A stretch of DNA of 64,000 bases, from assembly GCA_030280995.1 (NCBI GenBank), contig JASXTE010000005.1, positions 36,846,203-36,910,202 of the forward strand, written 5' to 3'. Position 1 is the stretch's first letter, and each line of letters begins with the position of its first letter. Positions 1-12,649 of the stretch are shown here, piece after piece. The notes beneath the pieces are model-generated. The model ran no database searches. It was not told the origin of the DNA and was given only the letters and a program-made list of their open reading frames with translations. The position numbers and the translations under genes are program-made. This DNA is from Hemileia vastatrix. Taxonomy: Eukaryota > Basidiomycota > Pucciniomycetes > Pucciniales > Zaghouaniaceae.

Positions 1-79
1 TTTGTTTGAAAGGTCACCATATTTATTACTTAAGGAATCATATTTAAGAGTTAGAGCCAAGTGTTCTTTCTCAATATCT

Positions 80-1009
80 TTATTTCTTGTTTCCAGCTGA
101 GAAATATTCAATATTAATTGTTTTACTTGTGAGCTTAGTTGCCTGTTCCTCACACTCAGTTGTTCTATTCAATAATGCTGAACCAATTTTATGGACAGTT
201 GAATTTTTATTAAAATACTCAACATCTTCCTTCTTACATTCTTCACTATTTTGTGAAGCTCTCAACCTACTGATAAGTGGTGGAAGCCAAGGGTTAACTG
301 TATTATTATTATATATAGTACTATTGTTATTTAAAAAAGATAAATCAGGTTTATCTACATCAAAACCCAATTTTCTCAAGTCCTCATCAACTTTCTGGAC
401 AGATTTCACATCAATTAAATTACCTGCATTGTAATAATCAGTATTATGTGTAGTCTGAGAAGGTAATCTACTTACCAAGAGATAGGAGAAAGCCCTGATT
501 TTTAGATCTTTTGCTTTGGCCTGTAAGGCTGACTTGTAGTGGTCTGATTAGTGGCTGGATCCCTGTTGCAGTTGTGACTGGCCCACTGTTGGTGAAACCA
601 ATCCCATCTCCATTTCTCTAACAAGATCTTGTCCTGAGACTGACCTGATTATCCTTGGGTAGGGGGTGGCTGGTTTAGCTGTACTCCTTTCAGTTTTGCC
701 AGAGATTGGTTTAGTTGCTGGAATCCTATCCTGCAGTTGTTTTCCACCTTTTCCACCTCTTTTATGATAGGATATTTTGACTCCTCCAGCTTCAGAACTT
801 GTTTTGTAAAGTGGGACATTTGATCCTGAAGAGATGATGTCTTCTTTATAGTTATCTTTTTTAGGAAGGCCTCATTTTTCTCTATGCTCATTATGTCTGG
901 CTGGGGGTAAGACTGACCTTCCATAGTGATTTCCTGGTACATTGTCTTTATCTTTAAGCCTGGTATTAAAAGCGATTTTATCACTTAAATTGTCCTGTGG
1001 AGCACTCAT
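80..1009 (-). pseudogene. gag-like gene fragment of an LTR element (tandem unit 1)
   Basis: The coding start is the ATG at 1009-1007 (reading MSAPQDNLSDK), a start shared with the second tandem unit at 3003. About 28 codons in, unit 1 has one extra base compared with unit 2, which shifts the frame. The rest is then read as a 111-residue stretch ending at 649 (heptad-like, Leu/Lys/Glu-rich, ending QPPPTQG) and, after a gap with stops, a 132-residue Asn-rich stretch at 478-80. Position directly downstream of an LTR-like leader, and duplication together with that leader, suggest a retroelement gag. I do not recognise the family, and no zinc knuckle, protease or polymerase is visible before the window edge. 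It is broken and presumably inactive. Confidence 0.45.
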
Positions 1010-2693
1010 AATGTCTGAAATAAATATTATTTATGTCTACAAAAAGTTGAAACCTGTATGTTAATCATAAGACAAAAAATATTAGTAATATAAATACTAT
1101 TTAAAGTGCTGGAGCTTACCCTGAATTTATATATTCTTATTTATTTAATTAAATTATAAAAAAATTCAAAAGAATCTGTTAAAAATTAAATAATAAGTTT
1201 AACTAGATCTTTATAAGGGTGAATATTTAGCTTACCTAGCTTTTAGCAAATACTAATTTAATTGGGTGTTGTATTGGCAACCAAATACCAAGTTAAATTG
1301 GGTTTATATTGGGTAGAGTTACTACTTTAAATTCCTAATTTTTATTTTTTGATAATTAGTACAATTATTATAAGGGTTCTTTTTTACAATAACTGAGTTA
1401 TGATGGCCCACTATTTTTCTGCAGACCCAAATATTTGGTTTATATGGGCTATACTAGAGTAAAAATTATGTCCTAAGGCTTATACTACATAATAAGTAAT
1501 AATTAAGGAAAGACCCCCAATTTTCAGTGTATGCTAGTATCTAAGTATTATTTAATAGTAAATATTAATGTTCCTACTAATTTTTTATCAATGATCTAGT
1601 TATTAGACCTCAGGGGAAGACTAGTAAATTAGTAACGCTCAATATTAACTCACAATATTTGGATTGGTGCATGCTAATGGTGGAAAATAGGTTAATAAAA
1701 TATAGTTAGAGCTAATATAAAAATAATATCAATTTATAAATGCTTTATAAAATACTTTTATATAATAATAATTTTTTATAATGTTTTTTTGATTTTTAGT
1801 ATGTAAGTGATGTCCAATAACCTGTCAAATCCTCTTTTACCTATACCAAAATCCACTGGAGTGCACATACCTCCAATTAAGATGATGTCACTGCTCTCCC
1901 CAGAATTTAAAGCACTGTGAGGGCCCATAACCTCCTGATGGCTTCCACTCCAAGAAGTTTCAACACCCAGACCTCCAGTAAGGACCCTCCATCACAATTA
2001 ATGATATCATAAACCCATACCATAAATAGAGAAAACAAATAAAAGTGTATATATAAACAAACAAATAAAATAACCTATCCAGAGAGTATAGAATGAAGAC
2101 AAAAACATATAAAAGAATAAAATTAACTTTCCAAGCCTCCAATATCACACCTAAGCATCCATATTAACCCAGAAAACATATCCTGACCAATTAATGTGTG
2201 AAAATCAATCAAAGGAAGCAGATTAAGTTGTCCAAACTGGATATATGCGCCTGGAAAAGGTGTATATGCTTTTTTAGGGGTGGTGAGTCTATTGAATAAA
2301 TTCATATTACCTAAAATAAATATAAAATAAATCTTATAGGCTATTTAGAGGTTAAACCCTGCTTATAGACCTATATATACATAATATAACTACATATTTC
2401 ACTGAATATGATGTTTGTGCATACATATAAGCTTATGTATGTCTATAGTTACTTTATATCACTTAAGATAAGTATATTATTACCCCATTAGCACCTTAAT
2501 AATTATTATGGGGCTATGAAGAAGTTATATAAACTTTTATAAGTCATTTAATAGTGTAATAAATATATATATAAGCATTATAACCATATATATAATTATT
2601 ATAGCCATAACTATTACTTATAAGCTTAATGTAATTAAGGTTATCTTATTTTAAGCATGATAAATACTCAGTCCTGGGGATATCTAGGCTGAC
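1010..2693 (-). repeat. LTR plus leader, tandem unit 1
   Basis: Read on the minus strand, this begins at 2693 with TGTCAGCCTAG, the same type of terminus as the solo LTRs at 4351-5853 and 39828-41006, and ends at the gag-like ATG. It is AT-rich and almost free of CpG. It aligns along its length with 3004-6196 once the LTR inserted there is removed (units about 2 kb apart, diverged by many substitutions). I could not place the internal LTR edge or a primer binding site with confidence. Confidence 0.5.
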
Positions 2694-2708
2694 AGTTTTT
2701 TATTTAAT

Positions 2709-3003
2709 TTCTGGAATCTTATCCTGCAATCTATTTCCACTTTCTTCACCTCTATGATGATGGAAGACTTTGACTCTTCAAACATCAGAACTTGTCTGGC
2801 CAAGTGTGACAGTTGATCCTGAAGAGGATATGATGTTTTTATTGTAGTTATTTTTTCAATAGTGTGTTTTTTTCTTCTATACTTAGTTTTTCTGGTTGAG
2901 GATAAGACTTTCCTTCCATAGTTATGCCTGGTACATTGTTTTTAGCTTTGGACCTGGTACTAAAAGCAGGTTTATCACTTAAATTGTCCTGTGGAGCACT
3001 CAT
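2709..3003 (-). pseudogene. gag-like gene start, tandem unit 2
   Basis: This is the second copy of the gag-like start (ATG at 3003-3001, MSAPQDNLSDKPAF). It stays in frame longer than unit 1 (through KSYPQPEKLSIEEK), then meets stops and a shift before the segment matching unit 1 (LQDQ, EESK motifs). It ends abruptly at about 2709, where unit 1's LTR terminus begins at 2693, so the two units are joined head to tail with almost nothing between them. It is a remnant only. Confidence 0.45.
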
Positions 3004-6000
3004 AATTTCTAAAATAACTATTTAATATGCCTAAAAAAGGGAAAGCCTTTATGGTAATCAGTAGGCAAAAAATATAAGTAAAATAAATACTAATAAAAGC
3101 ACTGGAGCTTACCCTGACTTTATATTTTTATTCAATTAAATAAAATATAATAAAAATTTTGAAAAAAGTCTGTTAAAGATAAATAATAAGTTTATCTAGA
3201 CCTTTATAAGGGTGAACAATTAGCTTACTAAGATTTAACCAACTACCAATTCAATTGGGTGTTATATTGGTGACCAAATACCAAGTGAAATAGGGTTTAT
3301 ATTGGGTACAGTTACTACTGTATATACCTAAGTTTATTTAAAAAAATTAGTACAATTAATATAAGGGTTCTTTTCCGAAATCACTGAGCTATGATGACCC
3401 TCAAATTTGCTTTAGACTCAAATCTTTGGTTTATATGAGCTATAATAGAGTAGAAATCACATCCTAAGGCTTATACTAAAATAATAAGTAATAAATTAGG
3501 AAAGACCCCCAATTGTTAGCTTATACTAGTACTTAAGTATGATTTAATAGTAAATATTAATTGTCCTACCACTTAATATTAAATTATTTATTGATTAAAC
3601 CTCAAGGAAAGATTAATAAAATAGTTTTGCTCAATTTTAACTCACAATATTTGAATTGGTGCGGGATAGTGATGGAAAATAGGCTAATAAAATATAGTTT
3701 TAGAAAATATAAAGATAATATCAATTTATAAGGGCTTTAAAATATATTTTTTATGCTTATAATTTTTTTATAATGTTCATTTTAGTTTTAGTAAGTAAGT
3801 GATCTCCAATAACCTGTCAAATCCTCCCTTACTTATACCAAAATCCACTTGAGTGGACAGACCTTCAATCCAGATGATGTCACTGCTATACCCAGAAGTT
3901 ATAGCACTGTGAGCAACCATCACCTCCTCATGGAATCCACTTAAAGAAGTTTTAAAATCCAGATCTCCAGTAAGGACTCGTTATCACAATTAATGATAAC
4001 ATACACCCATACCATAAATAGAGAAAAAAGATAAAAGTAGATGCCATAAAGAAACAGGTGAAATAACTCATCCAAAGAGAATAAAATAAAACCCAAAGCA
4101 TTTAAAGGAATCAAATAAAATTTCAAAGCCCCCAATAAAATCCCTAAGTATTCATATTAACCCAGAAATCATATCCCAACCCATAAATCCATGAAAATCT
4201 ATTAAAGGAAGCAGATTAAGCTGTCCAAACTGGATATATGTGCCTGAAAAAAGTGTATATGCTTGTGTAGAAGTGGTAAGTCTATTGAATATGTCCATAT
4301 GACCTAAAATAAGCATAAATAAAGCATATAGGCTATTTAGAGGTTAAAACTGTCAGGCTAAGATCAACTAAATGGACATGAACTAGCTTGAAAATTCTTT
4401 GTCTAGAAGATTTAAATGGTCCTATATGAATACTGTAGTATAAATCCAACAAATAGTAAAATATAATTCAGAATAAAGGTTTCAGTAATATAATTCTCAC
4501 TATTCTTATATGTGGCTTACAATCTTTGTAGTTGGTAGAAAAATAGATTCAATAATTTCAGATACTATTCAAAAGTCTTATAAAAGTACTAATTGATTTG
4601 TATTGTAATTTTTTTTGGTTATATTAGATAAATTGAAGTGATAAAGAATGAAGAAAACAAGACCCAAAAACCTCCTCCTTTTATACACACTGAGTTCCCC
4701 AATAAATCCCTTGATATACCATCCAATACACAGTTAATGACGCCTCAAATCCACTAATAGACCTGCCAATCAACATCCCTAGTGATCTATGACATAATTA
4801 GACAAGTAACAACTGCAAAAATCCTGTAATAATAAGGGAAATCCATCAATATTAAAGAAAAAGACAAAAAGAGAGTATATGCGTATAAAACAATAATATA
4901 AAAGACTAAAGGAGACTTTTTAAGGTTAATAATAGCTTAAGAATAAGGGGGATTTACTGTAGAAATGGAGGGGCTAATCCTGACATTATACTACTTGAAA
5001 TTCCCATCCAAAAATAACCAAAATTGACTGAGAAACCACCAAAAAACTTAAAACAGAGCGTGAGATGTGGGGTACCTACATGCAGTCCTTGGCAGGAGCC
5101 TGCACGGGTAAATCCTTGAATGAAATTAGGCGAATTTAAGCATGGTGATGAAATAAGATTCCAAGAATGAGGTTATTAATGAAATTAGTGCATATAAACA
5201 AAGTCAATGCACTATTAATTAAGCTAGGACACTAAATAAGCGCCTGTTGCCTATTTTAGTGTGTTTCCCCACAGTGGGCGTAGAATGTGGGGTAATTATA
5301 GTGTGAAAAAGCTAACTTTGCTAAAAATGAAGCTATTCACATGGGAAAAAAGCAGGCAGTATGTGGCCAGTACACAGAAGCCATTTCTGGCATAAAAAAC
5401 ACAAAATTTTAAAAGTGTTATTTTTATGCTTTTAAATAACCAAATCAATAGTCCTCAATGAGCCCAATTGATATGTCAAAGCGCATTTTTGATATTCTCA
5501 ATTTTATAGCGCATATAGTCAACTTTTAAGTGAAATAAAGCGCATTTCTTGTTTTTTGCATAAAACAATGAATATAACAGCTTTAAGTGTACTTAAAAAT
5601 TATGTAGCCTTATACTTAAGGTTCTTAAGATTACCCTAACATATTCCAACTTAATATTAAGTACATAAGACCTATAAAAGGTGGATATATGTGTGTATAT
5701 AAGGTGTTATAATGGCATTTTTTGTGTATTTATCATAATTTTACTTATGTATACTATTTGTGTACTCTTATTTATTGTTCCCATTTATAGTTCATGTGTT
5801 TAAAATAACTTATAAGCACTTTTTACTCAGTCCTGGATACATACAGGCTGACAAAAACTCACTTATAGACCTATATATACATAATATAACTACATATTTC
5901 ACTCAATATGTGGTTTATGCATACATATAAGTATATGTTTGTCTATAATTACTTAATATCACTTAAGATAAGTATATTATGACTTCATTGACACCTTAAT

Positions 6001-6196
6001 AAGTATTATGGGGCTATGGATAAGCTATTTAAATTCATATAAGTCATATAATAGTGTAATAAATATATATATAAGCATAATAACCATATATATATAAGTA
6101 TTATAACTATAATTTTAACTTATTAGCTTAATACAATTAACTTTATCTTATTTTAAAAAAATAAATACTCAGTCCTGGAGATTCCTAGGCTAACAC
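3004..6196 (-). repeat. LTR plus leader, tandem unit 2, split by a solo LTR
   Basis: The sequence is homologous to 1010-2693. The match runs 3004-4350, is interrupted by the 1503-bp solo LTR at 4351-5853, and resumes at 5859 (acttatagacctatata, as at about 2364) to the LTR-type terminus at about 6196. Unit 1 therefore serves as the empty-site reference for the insertion. Confidence 0.55.
4351..5853 (-). mobile_element. solo LTR (family A), with 5-bp target duplication
   Basis: The solo LTR is 1503 bp with TG...CA ends: on the minus strand it starts TGTCAGCCTG and ends AGCCTGACA. It is flanked by AAAAC at 4346-4350 and again at 5854-5858. The uninterrupted paralogue near 2347-2360 shows the pre-insertion state. 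Two more members (39828-41006 and 42186-43681, plus strand) match it in reverse complement, for example around the tracts tggccagtacacagaagcc and gctattcacatg. A single LTR with matching duplications is the usual product of recombination between the two LTRs of a full element. CpG is almost absent, so it is probably old. Confidence 0.75.
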
Positions 6197-7225
6197 TCAG
6201 TAACTCCCTCTTGAAACACTATCTCTTATACTATCCTCACTGTAGCAATAAAATATCTCTACAGCACTACTTCTGGCTTTGTACACCTTTTATGCACACA
6301 GAAAGAAACAAAATAAATAACATATTCTTCTGGATTTCTTATTCAAATACTATACTATTATTTTTATATTTTTCTCTAATCTAATCTTCTTCACTTCTTC
6401 TCTCTTTTTATTAAAGAGTGTGTTCTCTTTTATATATCCTATATGATCAGTGCCCTACCCTAAATCTTTCTACCCCTACTGGTTTCCTTGCTCAAGTTCA
6501 GTGCTAGTCTAAGTATATCAAACGGTAAACTATTTATCTCAGTATTCTAGGTAAAACTCTTGAATTAGTCTGTTTCTAGCCAATAGTGTCTAAAGGTTCA
6601 TGTAAAATTTTACTATTGGAAGCTACACAACACATATTTTTATATACCCTATGTTTCCTATGATCCCCCATTATATAGTAAATGTTGTACCACCTTATGT
6701 ACTTACTATGAAACGTGCACTTGTTGTTAAAGTATTTACTTATTGTGAAACCCTCAGTGCTTAGTAAGAGTCATTTTTTATTTAGAGTCTTACCTTTACT
6801 TTCATATCTTTCAGCACTGCATATAAGTTTGTTTGTTCATCCTATTATTTCCTAGTGCTGTGTTTGACTGTTCTTTACAAATCTCTATGCTAACAGCAAC
6901 AGATACCCATGGATCATTCTTATGTTCTGTTGCACTTATCTTATGGTGAAACCTGTACCATCACTTGAAACTGCTTCCTAAATTTATATTATTCTATTAG
7001 CACTAGTCATGATTATATCAAATACATACTATGCTCTTGTTGTATAGTCATGTATGTATTTTCCTCTATTTTCTAATTGAAACAACATATGTATCTATAT
7101 TTTACTGAAAAACTAAGCGTGGAGAGTCTACTTTTTCTGTGCTTTTGAAGACCCCTTTGTTCTGCTTTCATAACCGTCCTTCATGGAAACCCCTTTGTTG
7201 TGCTTTCTGTGTTACTGAAAGATGT
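6197..7225. repeat. dispersed repeat R1, copy A
   Basis: About 1 kb aligns in the same orientation with 10088-11010. Shared stretches include ctacttctggct, ttctcttttatata, agtctaag/aatctaag followed by tatatcaaac, and tgaaaacccctttgt. It carries no credible coding capacity. It may be an LTR or the body of a non-autonomous element; its ends are not defined. Confidence 0.5.
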
Positions 7226-7261
7226 TTACCACATCACTGTTCCTCACTTGAACTCCAATAA

Positions 7262-7690
7262 TATTCTGACTCTACTTGGAATAACAAAGAATTCTAAAGA
7301 GCTCAAAGTGAACATCTCCTTCTACTCAACTCTTGTCCTATTCTGTGGACCTCAAATGCCAATTGACAGTCAGTGATTCATCATGCACTTCTGAATATGT
7401 GGCACTTTTTAGTGGTATGAAGGGTTCCATTTGGACCTCAAATCATCTCAAATATATATTTCCTGATATTACCCCAATCAAGATATTCTGTGATAAGAAA
7501 GGAGCAATAGCCAATGCAAAAGAAAATCTTGGTAACAAAAGGACACATCAAGTAGATAGGTGTTTCAGCATTGTTAATCAATATCTCTTCCTGAAGAAAA
7601 AACTCTAGAATGGGTCCCTACTTCTCAAATCCATGCAGATATCCTCACAAAATCACTGGGCCCATCTTTGAAAATTCTTAGGCAGAAGGA
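7262..7690 (+). pseudogene. Copia RNase H C-terminal remnant
   Basis: The translation from 7333 to 7608 holds the C-terminal half of a Ty1/Copia RNase H: CQLTVSDSSCTSEYVALFSG (normally ...SSSEAEY) and CDKKGAIANAKENLGNKRTH (the D-x-x-GA...R-x-x-H block). It is about 85% similar by eye to the better-preserved copia-2 copy at 20734-21168, and like it is followed by the T/C-rich tract and the 115-bp LTR. Everything upstream of RNase H is missing, the sequence switching to repeat R1 at about 7260. It is non-functional. Confidence 0.8.
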
Positions 7691-7806
7691 TGTCTGTGTG
7701 TGGTGATGGGGTTATCTTCTATTCTATTTTCTTTCTTTCTTTTTTCTTATTTTATTTTTTTCATTTTTCTTTCATTTTTGGAGTTGGTGATGTTTGAATG
7801 GGGGGA

Positions 7807-7921
7807 TGTTATGTCTTTAGTAATATGTACTTAGTTTTGTGATAATGTATATAGTCTGTAGTCATGGCCTCCCCTGTTATCCAGTTCTTTCCAGAGTTCT
7901 ACAGGCTGACACCATGCTACA
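7807..7921 (+). repeat. copia-2 type LTR (115 bp)
   Basis: It starts TGTTATGTCTTTAG just after a purine tract (ggggga) and runs through ctacaggctgacaccatg, matching the copia-2 LTRs at 13542-13656 and 21407-21521 in length and order. It is the 3' LTR of the truncated Copia copy to its left. Confidence 0.7.
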
Positions 7922-7989
7922 GTGTCCTGTCCACAATTCAGTTCCCATTAATCATAATAATTTCAATAGAGAACAAACTACTTTGTGAA

Positions 7990-8406
7990 TCTGATCTGTA
8001 GAGCCATGTTTGGAACAGTTGGTGAAACTTGCACACAAATCCCAAAATTTTAGTATAATTTTTGTGAAAAATTTGGCACTAGTGCAAGATTGTTAGTTGG
8101 GTGACTTTTCTAAAATCTGGCAATGTGTAAGCCTTGCTCACTAGCTCCTCAGCCCACCTATAAAATCTAGCTACAAAATGTCTGTTTTTGTTTTTAGAAG
8201 TTACACCTTTTTTTCTTTTCTTTTTCTTTATTTTATTTTTTAGCTCTTTTTTTCCTTTTCTTTCTAACTCCTGAACCTACCAACCCACAAATAATCTGCT
8301 CCTGAACATCCACCCAAAATTTTTTAATCCACAAAAGCAAGCTCCTGTCTGTCTGGTTTTTATTTTGGTAAGCATTTTATTTACTCACCTTCTTCTTTTT
8401 TAGTAA
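7990..8406 (+). repeat. 5' end region of a Tc1/mariner-type element
   Basis: The non-coding lead-in to the transposase gene at 8407/8440 recurs inverted at 12880-13262 (gagccttgctcacc, ctcctgaatgtctggtttt) and, for its outer 150 bp, inverted at 21522-21690 (tttggcactagtg...gattgttag type). Three copies of one end next to, or without, a transposase indicate the element's own 5' region. I could not define the terminal inverted repeat exactly. Confidence 0.5.
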
Positions 8407-9525
8407 ATGGGGTTTCTAAAGTATGACCCTTAATTTAAGGTGAAGGCGGTCATGGCAGCTTTAGATGGTGAAACCTTAGATGAAATAAATTTGAAGTATG
8501 GTGAAAACATCCAATGCAACTCTCTGTTCTATTGGAAGAAGATCTATCAGACTATTAAAGCTGTAATCACTGATCCCTCTACTTACATGAAATGTGGCCA
8601 ATCTTACCAACTTGCTCATGATCAACAAGAATTTATTGAAAAACTTCTCAAAACTGATCCTTTGAAGTATCAGTCTGAGTTTCAGGCTGCTTTACTTGAT
8701 AAATATGATGGAAATGTATCTCAAAAAACTATTCATGTAGAAATAATCTTTTTCATTCACATGAGCAAGAAAGTGTTAAAATGGGTGCATCCAAAACAGG
8801 ATTACAATAAGCAATTGCATTTCATGTCAATGTTTGGGAAGTATGGCCCTAATTTGTCTGTTTTCATGGGTGAGATAACTTATTTTTTTTTCTTTATCAT
8901 ATTTTTTAAATCATACTGCTTACTGTTTCTCCTATTAAAGATGAGTCTAGAATCTCTTTAGGATGTATTGGTTGTAAGGTTGGGTGGGAAAATAAGAGTG
9001 AATGTATGAGCCAAGTTCCAGGTGAAAAAGTCTCTATCCATTATGACATTATTCTTGGTGTGTCTTTAACTAAAATGGTTGCTATTAAAATTCAAACAAA
9101 AATGGTTTGTCCTTCTCATTTTGAGGTTTTTCTTGAATCTATATTGGTTAGTGAATTTTCATTACCCTGGCTCATGTTTAATTGCTGATTACATTAATAT
9201 AACAATTTTTTTGAAGCTTCAAATGATGTTACTTTATCCAGGAACAAACAGTGTCCTGGTAATGGATAACACTTCATTTCATCATGGAGGCAATATCAAA
9301 TCATTAATTAAGGATTTTTTTAGCCACTTACTGTGCCTTCCATCTTATTTTCTAGACCTTAATCCAATAGAAAAAAAATTTTTTGTTTTGAAAAGTAATT
9401 TAAAAAGTTATTCTAAGTTGAAAGGAAGCTTGGAAGATGAAGTTATTATTAATCAATATGAAAAACTTTGGATGACACATGAGTTGATGCATTCTTTTTT
9501 AAGAGTGAGTGTTTGTGTGGAATAA
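8407..9525 (+). pseudogene. Tc1/mariner (DD34E) transposase gene, two introns, one early stop
   Basis: This is a DDE transposase for cut-and-paste mobility. The model is exon 1 to 8869, exon 2 8941-9146, exon 3 9217-9525. Splicing at GTGAGA...TTAAAG (8870-8940, 71 nt) and GTTAGT...TTGAAG (9147-9216, 70 nt) keeps one frame to the stop at 9523, about 314 residues from 8440 (Tc1 proteins are about 340). The N-terminal half is helix-turn-helix-like. The catalytic residues are all present: DESRISLG (its Asp codon is split by intron 1), VLVMDNTSFHHG, and LDLNPIE with 34 residues between the second Asp and the Glu. The likely original ATG at 8407 is followed after eight codons by TAA at 8431; an internal ATG at 8452 could still give a shortened protein. 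Intron positions are inferred from frame and motif continuity. Confidence 0.8.
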
Positions 9526-9584
9526 ACATATAAAAATATGTTTTTATCATAAATTATAACTGAGTAGAAGTTAATATATATATA

Positions 9585-9782
9585 TAAAGATGTTACTCTA
9601 GTACTTAACAAAAATTTACAAAGAAATCTATAAATATGCAATTCTAGCACTTAGAAATATCTTTAGAGATGCAACTCTAGTACTTAACAAAAAATTACAA
9701 AGAATTTATAAAGATGGGACTCCAGCACTTAAAAATATTTTTAATGATGCAAATCTAGCACTTAGAAAATTTATAAAGATTA
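9585..9782. repeat. imperfect tandem repeat downstream of the transposase
   Basis: About five degenerate units of 35-45 bp, each resembling aaagatgcaactctagcac followed by ttaacaaaaaattacaaag. It begins about 60 bp after the transposase stop codon and may be part of the element's 3' end. Confidence 0.65.
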
Positions 9783-10087
9783 TTCTTGTGTATTTATTTA
9801 TTTGATAATCCAATTTATTTAATTAATAAATAAAACATTGTAGAAAGAGATCTCTATAATACTAAGCTATAGACACAATCCAAAATGGGTTGGTTCTCCT
9901 ATCAAAAACTAATTTAAGAAAGAAGCTCCTGCCACTTCAATTCCTAAAGACATTGACAACATGTATGTAAGTGTAGTGGTGTAGAAAAGAAGATTAGCGT
10001 GAATTTTTATAAGAGGTTTATTTAAGGATAAAGACAAAAAAATTAATATATCTTAAATATAAGTAATCTACTGGGGGCTAGATCTAT
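9783..10087. other. AT-rich spacer
   Basis: I see no coding potential or repeat structure beyond short A/T runs. Confidence 0.4.
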
Positions 10088-11010
10088 TCTCAGTCACTCC
10101 CACTTTGAAGAGCTCTCTCTAATACTATAATTAATGTAGTAATAAAATAACTCTACAGTGCTACTTCTGGCTATGTACACCCGCTATGCACACAAAAATA
10201 AAATATATCAACAATTCTATATCTTTAATGTAATACTCTTATATTTACACAATTCATTTCTAATCTATCTATTTCACACACACACCTCTTTATTAAAAAT
10301 TGAGTTCTCTTTTATATATACACTGTATTTCTAGAACCCTTTTCCTTCTGGGTTTCCCACACAAGTTCAATGCTAATCTAAGTGTATCAAACAGTAATCT
10401 AAGTACAGTGTTAGTTTCAGTCCATTCTAATAGCCTTTGCATTATCAAGACAAAATCAACTATTAGCACCTTACAGTACACTTCCTGAGATCCTTAGCTT
10501 CATAATAAATACTGTATTTTCTTCTATACTTGATATGGGAATGTGCACTGACATGTTGGTATCCACTAATTGTGAAGCCCTCCATGCTAAGTAAGTACCC
10601 ACCCCTATCTAGAGTCTTACTTGTATTCTCTTTTATCATTGAGCACTTTATATTTGACTTGCTTGTTAGTCACCAATTTTTGCAGTGCTGAATTTGAGAA
10701 TCCCTACAGGTTTCTATCAGCATTTGGTATTTGTAACTCACATTTAAGAGCTGTTGTGTTTATCTAAGTTTGAAACCTATACCCTTGCTTGATGCTTCTT
10801 CCTATTCTATAATATGCCTCAAGCGCTAGCCACAATTTTCCCAAGTGCATACCATACTCTTGTCATATAGTTTAGTATGCACTTCCCTATAAGCTTTTTC
10901 TTGCTTCAGCCTATATTTCATTACTGCACTAAAAAACTGTGCGCAGAGAATAAACTTTTGTGTGCTTCTGAAAACCCCTTTTTTGCGCTTGCTGTGTTAC
11001 TAAAAAATGT
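10088..11010. repeat. dispersed repeat R1, copy B
   Basis: The second copy of the repeat at 6197-7225, same orientation, slightly shorter and diverged. It ends around gtgttactaaaaaatg, where copy A has gtgttactgaaagatg before it joins Copia sequence. Confidence 0.5.
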
Positions 11011-12640
11011 GTACCAGAACATGTGTATAGATAATAAAAGTATATTGTGTATCTATTAATGTAAAGAAATAAAAATTTAAGTCATGCCATGCCTGTTTAC
11101 ACCTTTCTCTATTTCTCTTCTTCTTCTGTACATCCCTAACATGTGCTTCACACACAAGCTCTTGCAAGAGTATCTGGAACCCCCTCTTCATTTAACTCTT
11201 CAAGAGAGTAATCCTGGAAGTATGACCAATGCATAAGACCAGGCTTCTCCAGACCCATTTGCAACATATATTTCTCCCCATAAAAACATGCCTGATGAAA
11301 AACAATTTCATGTAATTAGGATCTTTACCACCTTCATTTTCAGAGCTATCATCAGCTTGTGGTGCAGGGTCAATGTTTGCAGAAATAGCAGGGGAGAGTA
11401 TTAATAGCTAGGACCAGGATCAAAACTACAGCTCTTATCAACCATACGCTTATACTGAAATACAGGAGATTTTGGTGAAATCAAATATTTTACCTCCTTC
11501 AGATTAGCTTGATAAATTATTATGAGAGAAAAAATTTAGTTGAATGAAAAATGAGGAAAAATAATGAGGGGTAATTAATGTAGACTTGCTATTTTATTTG
11601 CCCATGTCTCAGCTTTATTGTATGTGAAAATAAAATACTCTTGGGCATTCACAGAATTGATGCAACAATGCACCATCTCTACCCCTGAAATATTAGGCCA
11701 CTTTTTGTGTACTTGAAGAACCAACTTCACTCTCTCTATGTGAAGTGAATCCCTCCGCATACTTATGGTTGGACCAGAAGAATCATTTTTGTCTTATTCT
11801 TCATTGGTTAAGTTGCAATTTGTTGACTGTTTTAGATATTTGATTGCTGACCCCCTCTGTAAAAAAAAGTTAAAATATTGTTAGCAATTTTATTTAAATT
11901 AAAGAGAGCAGTACCTTGATAGCTGGCTGTGGATCTTTTTGCTTCAACAGCATAATTACTTTCCTGTTTGCCCTTTAAATCATTGCTGCACCAAGAAATA
12001 AATGAAAGACATCATTTTGATGAACCTTCTTTTTCTTTTGACCTGAGAAATCTCTAGATTGAGAAATAATGCCACACAAAGAAAAAGTGTCAAAAATGAT
12101 TTGCTTTTCAATATGTTCTGAACCTGCACTTTCTTCTTCATCTCTGATAGTTTGAATGACTTAGTTTTTGAATGTGTCAATACTTTTATTTGCAACCTCC
12201 CAGACAAAGGACAATTTGTCCAGATTAGAAAGGATTTTGTCCCTCATAAGGGAAGCTTTATCAGAAGACTTTTGTTTCTGGACAGGAACTTTCTTGGTTT
12301 TGTTTTCATAAAATATTATGAACTCAACATTTATTGTGATAATGTCTCAGAGAATGTCAGGAAACCTTATAGGAGAGATATTAATGGTTTACAACCTAAT
12401 AGGAGACACCAAATCCTCATGTTTCAAGTGATAAGATGGTGAAAAACTATTGTTTTCATTTTCAAGGTTGTTATGTGGATTGAAAGAGTAATAGTTTGTA
12501 ATAGTAAACTGAGGGAAATTAAAGGAAGATTCTGGAAGATTCTGGAAAGGGTTTTGTGAAGCTTGAAAGTGAAACAAATGAGATATGAGAAAACAAATGA
12601 AAAAAAGAAAAATTCAAAAAAAAATCTTACCAGGACAAAA
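11011..12640. other. unassigned AT-rich region
   Basis: Only short open stretches occur on either strand (for example minus-strand runs of about 60-75 codons at 11575-11760 and 11980-12207). They show no family motif I recognise. The sequence reads like decayed coding DNA on the minus strand (scattered Lys/Ser-rich pieces) but I cannot assign it. Confidence 0.3.
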
Positions 12641-12649
12641 ATGGACAGG

